Assembly: GCF_000503215.1 (NCBI RefSeq)
Contig: NZ_AYTD01000013.1
Span: 796,009 to 860,008, forward strand
From: Pseudomonas canadensis
Lineage (GTDB): Bacteria > Pseudomonadota > Gammaproteobacteria > Pseudomonadales > Pseudomonadaceae
Direction of reading: 5' to 3'
Length of the DNA: 64,000 bases
A program made the translations under genes and the position numbers. How positions within the stretch are numbered: position 1 is the first letter of the stretch; every line of letters begins with the position of its first letter. Below are positions 62,058-64,000 of the stretch, piece by piece. The notes below the pieces were generated by a model. That model had not been told where the DNA came from. It saw only the letters and a list, made by a program, of their open reading frames with translations, and did not search any database.

Positions 62058-64000
62058 GTGCTTTCCCGTCTGTTTGCCCTGCCCTGCTACTGCCTGATCG
62101 CCCTGCTGACGCTGCTGCCGCTGACGCCTGCCCATGCCGTGGGCTTGCCGGGCCTGCTCGGTAACACCAACAAGACCCAGCCCCAGGCCGAAGTGCCGCT
62201 GGGGCAGTCGTTGGACGAGGTGATCAAGACCTTGGAGAACGACCAGCAACGTACCCAGTTGCTGAGTGACCTGAAAAAGCTGCGCGAAGCCACGAAAAAA
62301 GCTCAACCGGCCGCGGAAGAAGGCGTGCTGGGGTTGATCGGCGGCACCCTGGCCAACCTGGAAGCGCAGTTCTCTGGGGCCGACAGCCCGCTGGGGCGCT
62401 GGTCCAATGAAATCGACCTGGCCAAAGAAGAACTCAGTGCGCTGATGCTGCCAGCCAACGAATGGCTGCCGATCATTTTCGGTTTTGCCCTGATCCTTGC
62501 CGTGTGGAGCCTACTCGCCGCCGCGCTGATCTGGCTCAGTCACCGCGTGCGCGAACGCTTCGGCCTGCCCGAAGAACTGCCGCAACACCCGCGTACCTGG
62601 GACATGGTGCGTTTTGCCCTGCGTAAACTCGGCCCATGGCTGATCGCGCTGGTGATCACCGTGTACCTGAGCTACGCCCTGCCCTCGTCCCTGGGCAAAT
62701 CCCTGGCGATGGTGTTGGCCTACGCACTGGTGGTCGGCACCTGTTTCTCGGCGATCTGCGTGATTGCGTTTTCGCTACTCGACGGCCCGCATCGCCATCG
62801 AGCGCTGTATATCCTGCGTCACCAAGCTTTCCGCCCACTGTGGTGGATCGGCAGTTTTGCCGCCTTCGGTGAAGCCTTGAGCGACCCACGACTGGTCGCA
62901 GCGCTTGGGCAACACTTGTCCCATACCGCCGCGACCATCGCCAATGTGATGGCGGCGCTGTCTACTGGCGTGTTCATCCTGCGTTTCCGCCGGCCTATCG
63001 CCCACCTGATTCGCAACCAGCCGCTGTCACGCCGCCTCACACGCCGCGCCCTCAGCGACACCATCGAAATCATCGGCTCCTTCTGGTATATCCCGGCTTT
63101 GCTGCTGGTAGGTATTTCGCTATTCGCCACCTTTGTCTCTGCTGGCGATACCAGCACGGCATTGCGTCAGTCGCTGTTGTGTACGGTGCTGCTGGTGTTG
63201 TGCATGGTGATCAACGGCCTGGTACGGCGTCACGCCCTCAAGCCGCAACGCGGGCACAAGCGCCATGCGCTGTACTCCGAACGCCTGAAGAGCTTCGTCT
63301 ACACCCTGGCCCACCTTATCGTATGGCTGGTGTTTATCGAGCTGGGCCTGCGGGTGTGGGGCCTGTCGCTGATCCGCTTTACCGAAGGCGACGGCCATGA
63401 AGTCAGCGTCAAGCTGTTCGGGCTGGCCGGGACCCTGCTGTTTGCCTGGTTGATCTGGATCCTCAGCGACACCGCGATTCATCACGCCCTCACCCGCTCG
63501 CGCAAAGGCCTGGCCAATGCCCGCGCGCAGACCATGATGCCGCTGATCCGCAACGTGCTGTTCGTGACCATCTTCATCATCGCCGCCATCGTCGCCCTGG
63601 CGAACATGGGCATGAACGTCACGCCGCTGTTGGCGGGTGCTGGTGTGATCGGCCTGGCCATCGGTTTCGGCGCACAGTCCTTGGTGGCGGACTTGATCAC
63701 CGGCCTGTTCATCATCATCGAAGACTCCCTGGCCATCGATGACTACGTGGATGTCGGTGGTCACCTCGGCACCGTCGAAGGCCTGACCATCCGCACCGTG
63801 CGCCTGCGTGACATCGACGGCATCGTGCACACCATCCCGTTCAGCGAGATCAAGAGCATCAAGAATTACTCGCGGGAGTTCGGCTACGCGATCTTCCGCG
63901 TGGCCATCCCGTACAACATGGAGATTGACGACGCCATCAAGCTGATGCGCGATGTCGGCCAGAAAATGCGCAACGATCCGCTGCAGCGCCGCAATATCTG
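62058..64000 (+). CDS. MscS-family mechanosensitive channel (3' end beyond window)
   Basis: At least 647 residues are in the window. A signal peptide (1-27, ending AHA-V) leads to a periplasmic segment with a short coiled coil (~60-100) and then many membrane helices. The pore-lining TM3 motif LLAGAGVIGLAIGFGAQSLV begins near residue 530, followed by the MscS beta domain (DDYVDVGGHLGTVEGLTIRT). This is a large MscS homologue like YbdG/YnaI or MscM-type rather than MscS itself. The start is GTG 62058; no better codon is in frame. Confidence 0.88.
   Translation, partial: MLSRLFALPCYCLIALLTLLPLTPAHAVGLPGLLGNTNKTQPQAEVPLGQSLDEVIKTLENDQQRTQLLSDLKKLREATKKAQPAAEEGVLGLIGGTLANLEAQFSGADSPLGRWSNEIDLAKEELSALMLPANEWLPIIFGFALILAVWSLLAAALIWLSHRVRERFGLPEELPQHPRTWDMVRFALRKLGPWLIALVITVYLSYALPSSLGKSLAMVLAYALVVGTCFSAICVIAFSLLDGPHRHRALYILRHQAFRPLWWIGSFAAFGEALSDPRLVAALGQHLSHTAATIANVMAALSTGVFILRFRRPIAHLIRNQPLSRRLTRRALSDTIEIIGSFWYIPALLLVGISLFATFVSAGDTSTALRQSLLCTVLLVLCMVINGLVRRHALKPQRGHKRHALYSERLKSFVYTLAHLIVWLVFIELGLRVWGLSLIRFTEGDGHEVSVKLFGLAGTLLFAWLIWILSDTAIHHALTRSRKGLANARAQTMMPLIRNVLFVTIFIIAAIVALANMGMNVTPLLAGAGVIGLAIGFGAQSLVADLITGLFIIIEDSLAIDDYVDVGGHLGTVEGLTIRTVRLRDIDGIVHTIPFSEIKSIKNYSREFGYAIFRVAIPYNMEIDDAIKLMRDVGQKMRNDPLQRRNI

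Noticed and set aside
1..64000. tRNA, rRNA, CRISPR, prophage or IS elements
   Set aside because: I looked for cloverleaf-like ends, regularly spaced direct repeats, integrases and transposases and found none; a tRNAscan and an IS search would settle it.

Overview
This window looks like chromosomal DNA of a Pseudomonas from the fluorescens group. It is GC-rich, with strong G/C bias at third codon positions. The proteins are typically pseudomonad: the NAGGN osmolyte operon, minCDE, mnmC, pap, DUF3509, DUF3309 and YheU. Many intergenic gaps hold the short inverted REP pairs (TGTAGGAGC...GCTCCTACA) common in this group. I see no rRNA, tRNA, CRISPR array, prophage or insertion sequence. Most of the window is core genome with a few accessory points.

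Layout. 1-6900: a cut-off ABC exporter, a DsbA-family protein and trhO in one operon; bolA and a DUF2059 protein; fumC; a DMT transporter; a thiolase. 7000-10720: a two-domain polyphosphate:AMP phosphotransferase (pap) and mnmC. 10734-15536: one 1600-residue protein with a dermonecrotic-toxin-like N-terminus, leucine-rich repeats and a C-terminal NEL ubiquitin-ligase domain that keeps its catalytic Cys. 15847-20565: the three-gene N-acetylglutaminylglutamine amide (NAGGN) osmoprotectant operon. 20625-29350: YheU, a CsrA/RsmA paralogue, an SDR, an LTA-synthase-like membrane sulfatase, small membrane proteins, an ankyrin protein, a fatty acyl-CoA ligase, a DUF3509 protein and a shortened LuxR-type regulator. 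29562-38355: an aroC operon ending in an acireductone-dioxygenase homologue that has lost three of its four metal ligands, then prmB, an isochorismatase-fold protein, smr, folE and a glutaredoxin-like protein. 38449-42395: an AtuA-family/CitMHS operon facing a LysR regulator. 42470-44762: a GST, an aminotransferase and a divergent MarR regulator.

44940-55223 is a purine-salvage and catabolism island: a guanine/hypoxanthine-type permease, LysE exporter, uraH, puuE, uraD, alc, allA, puuD, an NCS2 urate/xanthine permease and a Tsx/OmpK outer-membrane channel. Together these encode uptake and the full route urate -> 5-hydroxyisourate -> OHCU -> allantoin -> allantoate -> ureidoglycolate -> glyoxylate plus urea. 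The palindrome TTGTATACAA, or a near copy, lies upstream of three of the units. Sigma-54 -24/-12 elements lie upstream of puuE and of the Tsx-like gene. This suggests combined control by substrate and nitrogen.

55315-64000 returns to core genes: a patatin, an LpxL/HtrB acyltransferase, minCDE, an RluA-family pseudouridine synthase, an M18 aminopeptidase, a small membrane protein and a MscS-family channel that runs off the right edge.

The most interesting points are the metal-ligand-less ARD homologue, the NEL/LRR toxin-like protein, the purine-regulon operators with sigma-54 promoters, a sigma-54 promoter with an upstream 21-bp palindrome before a DUF3509 gene, twin MarR operators exactly 42 bp apart, and four genes whose stop codon is the TAG inside a REP element.
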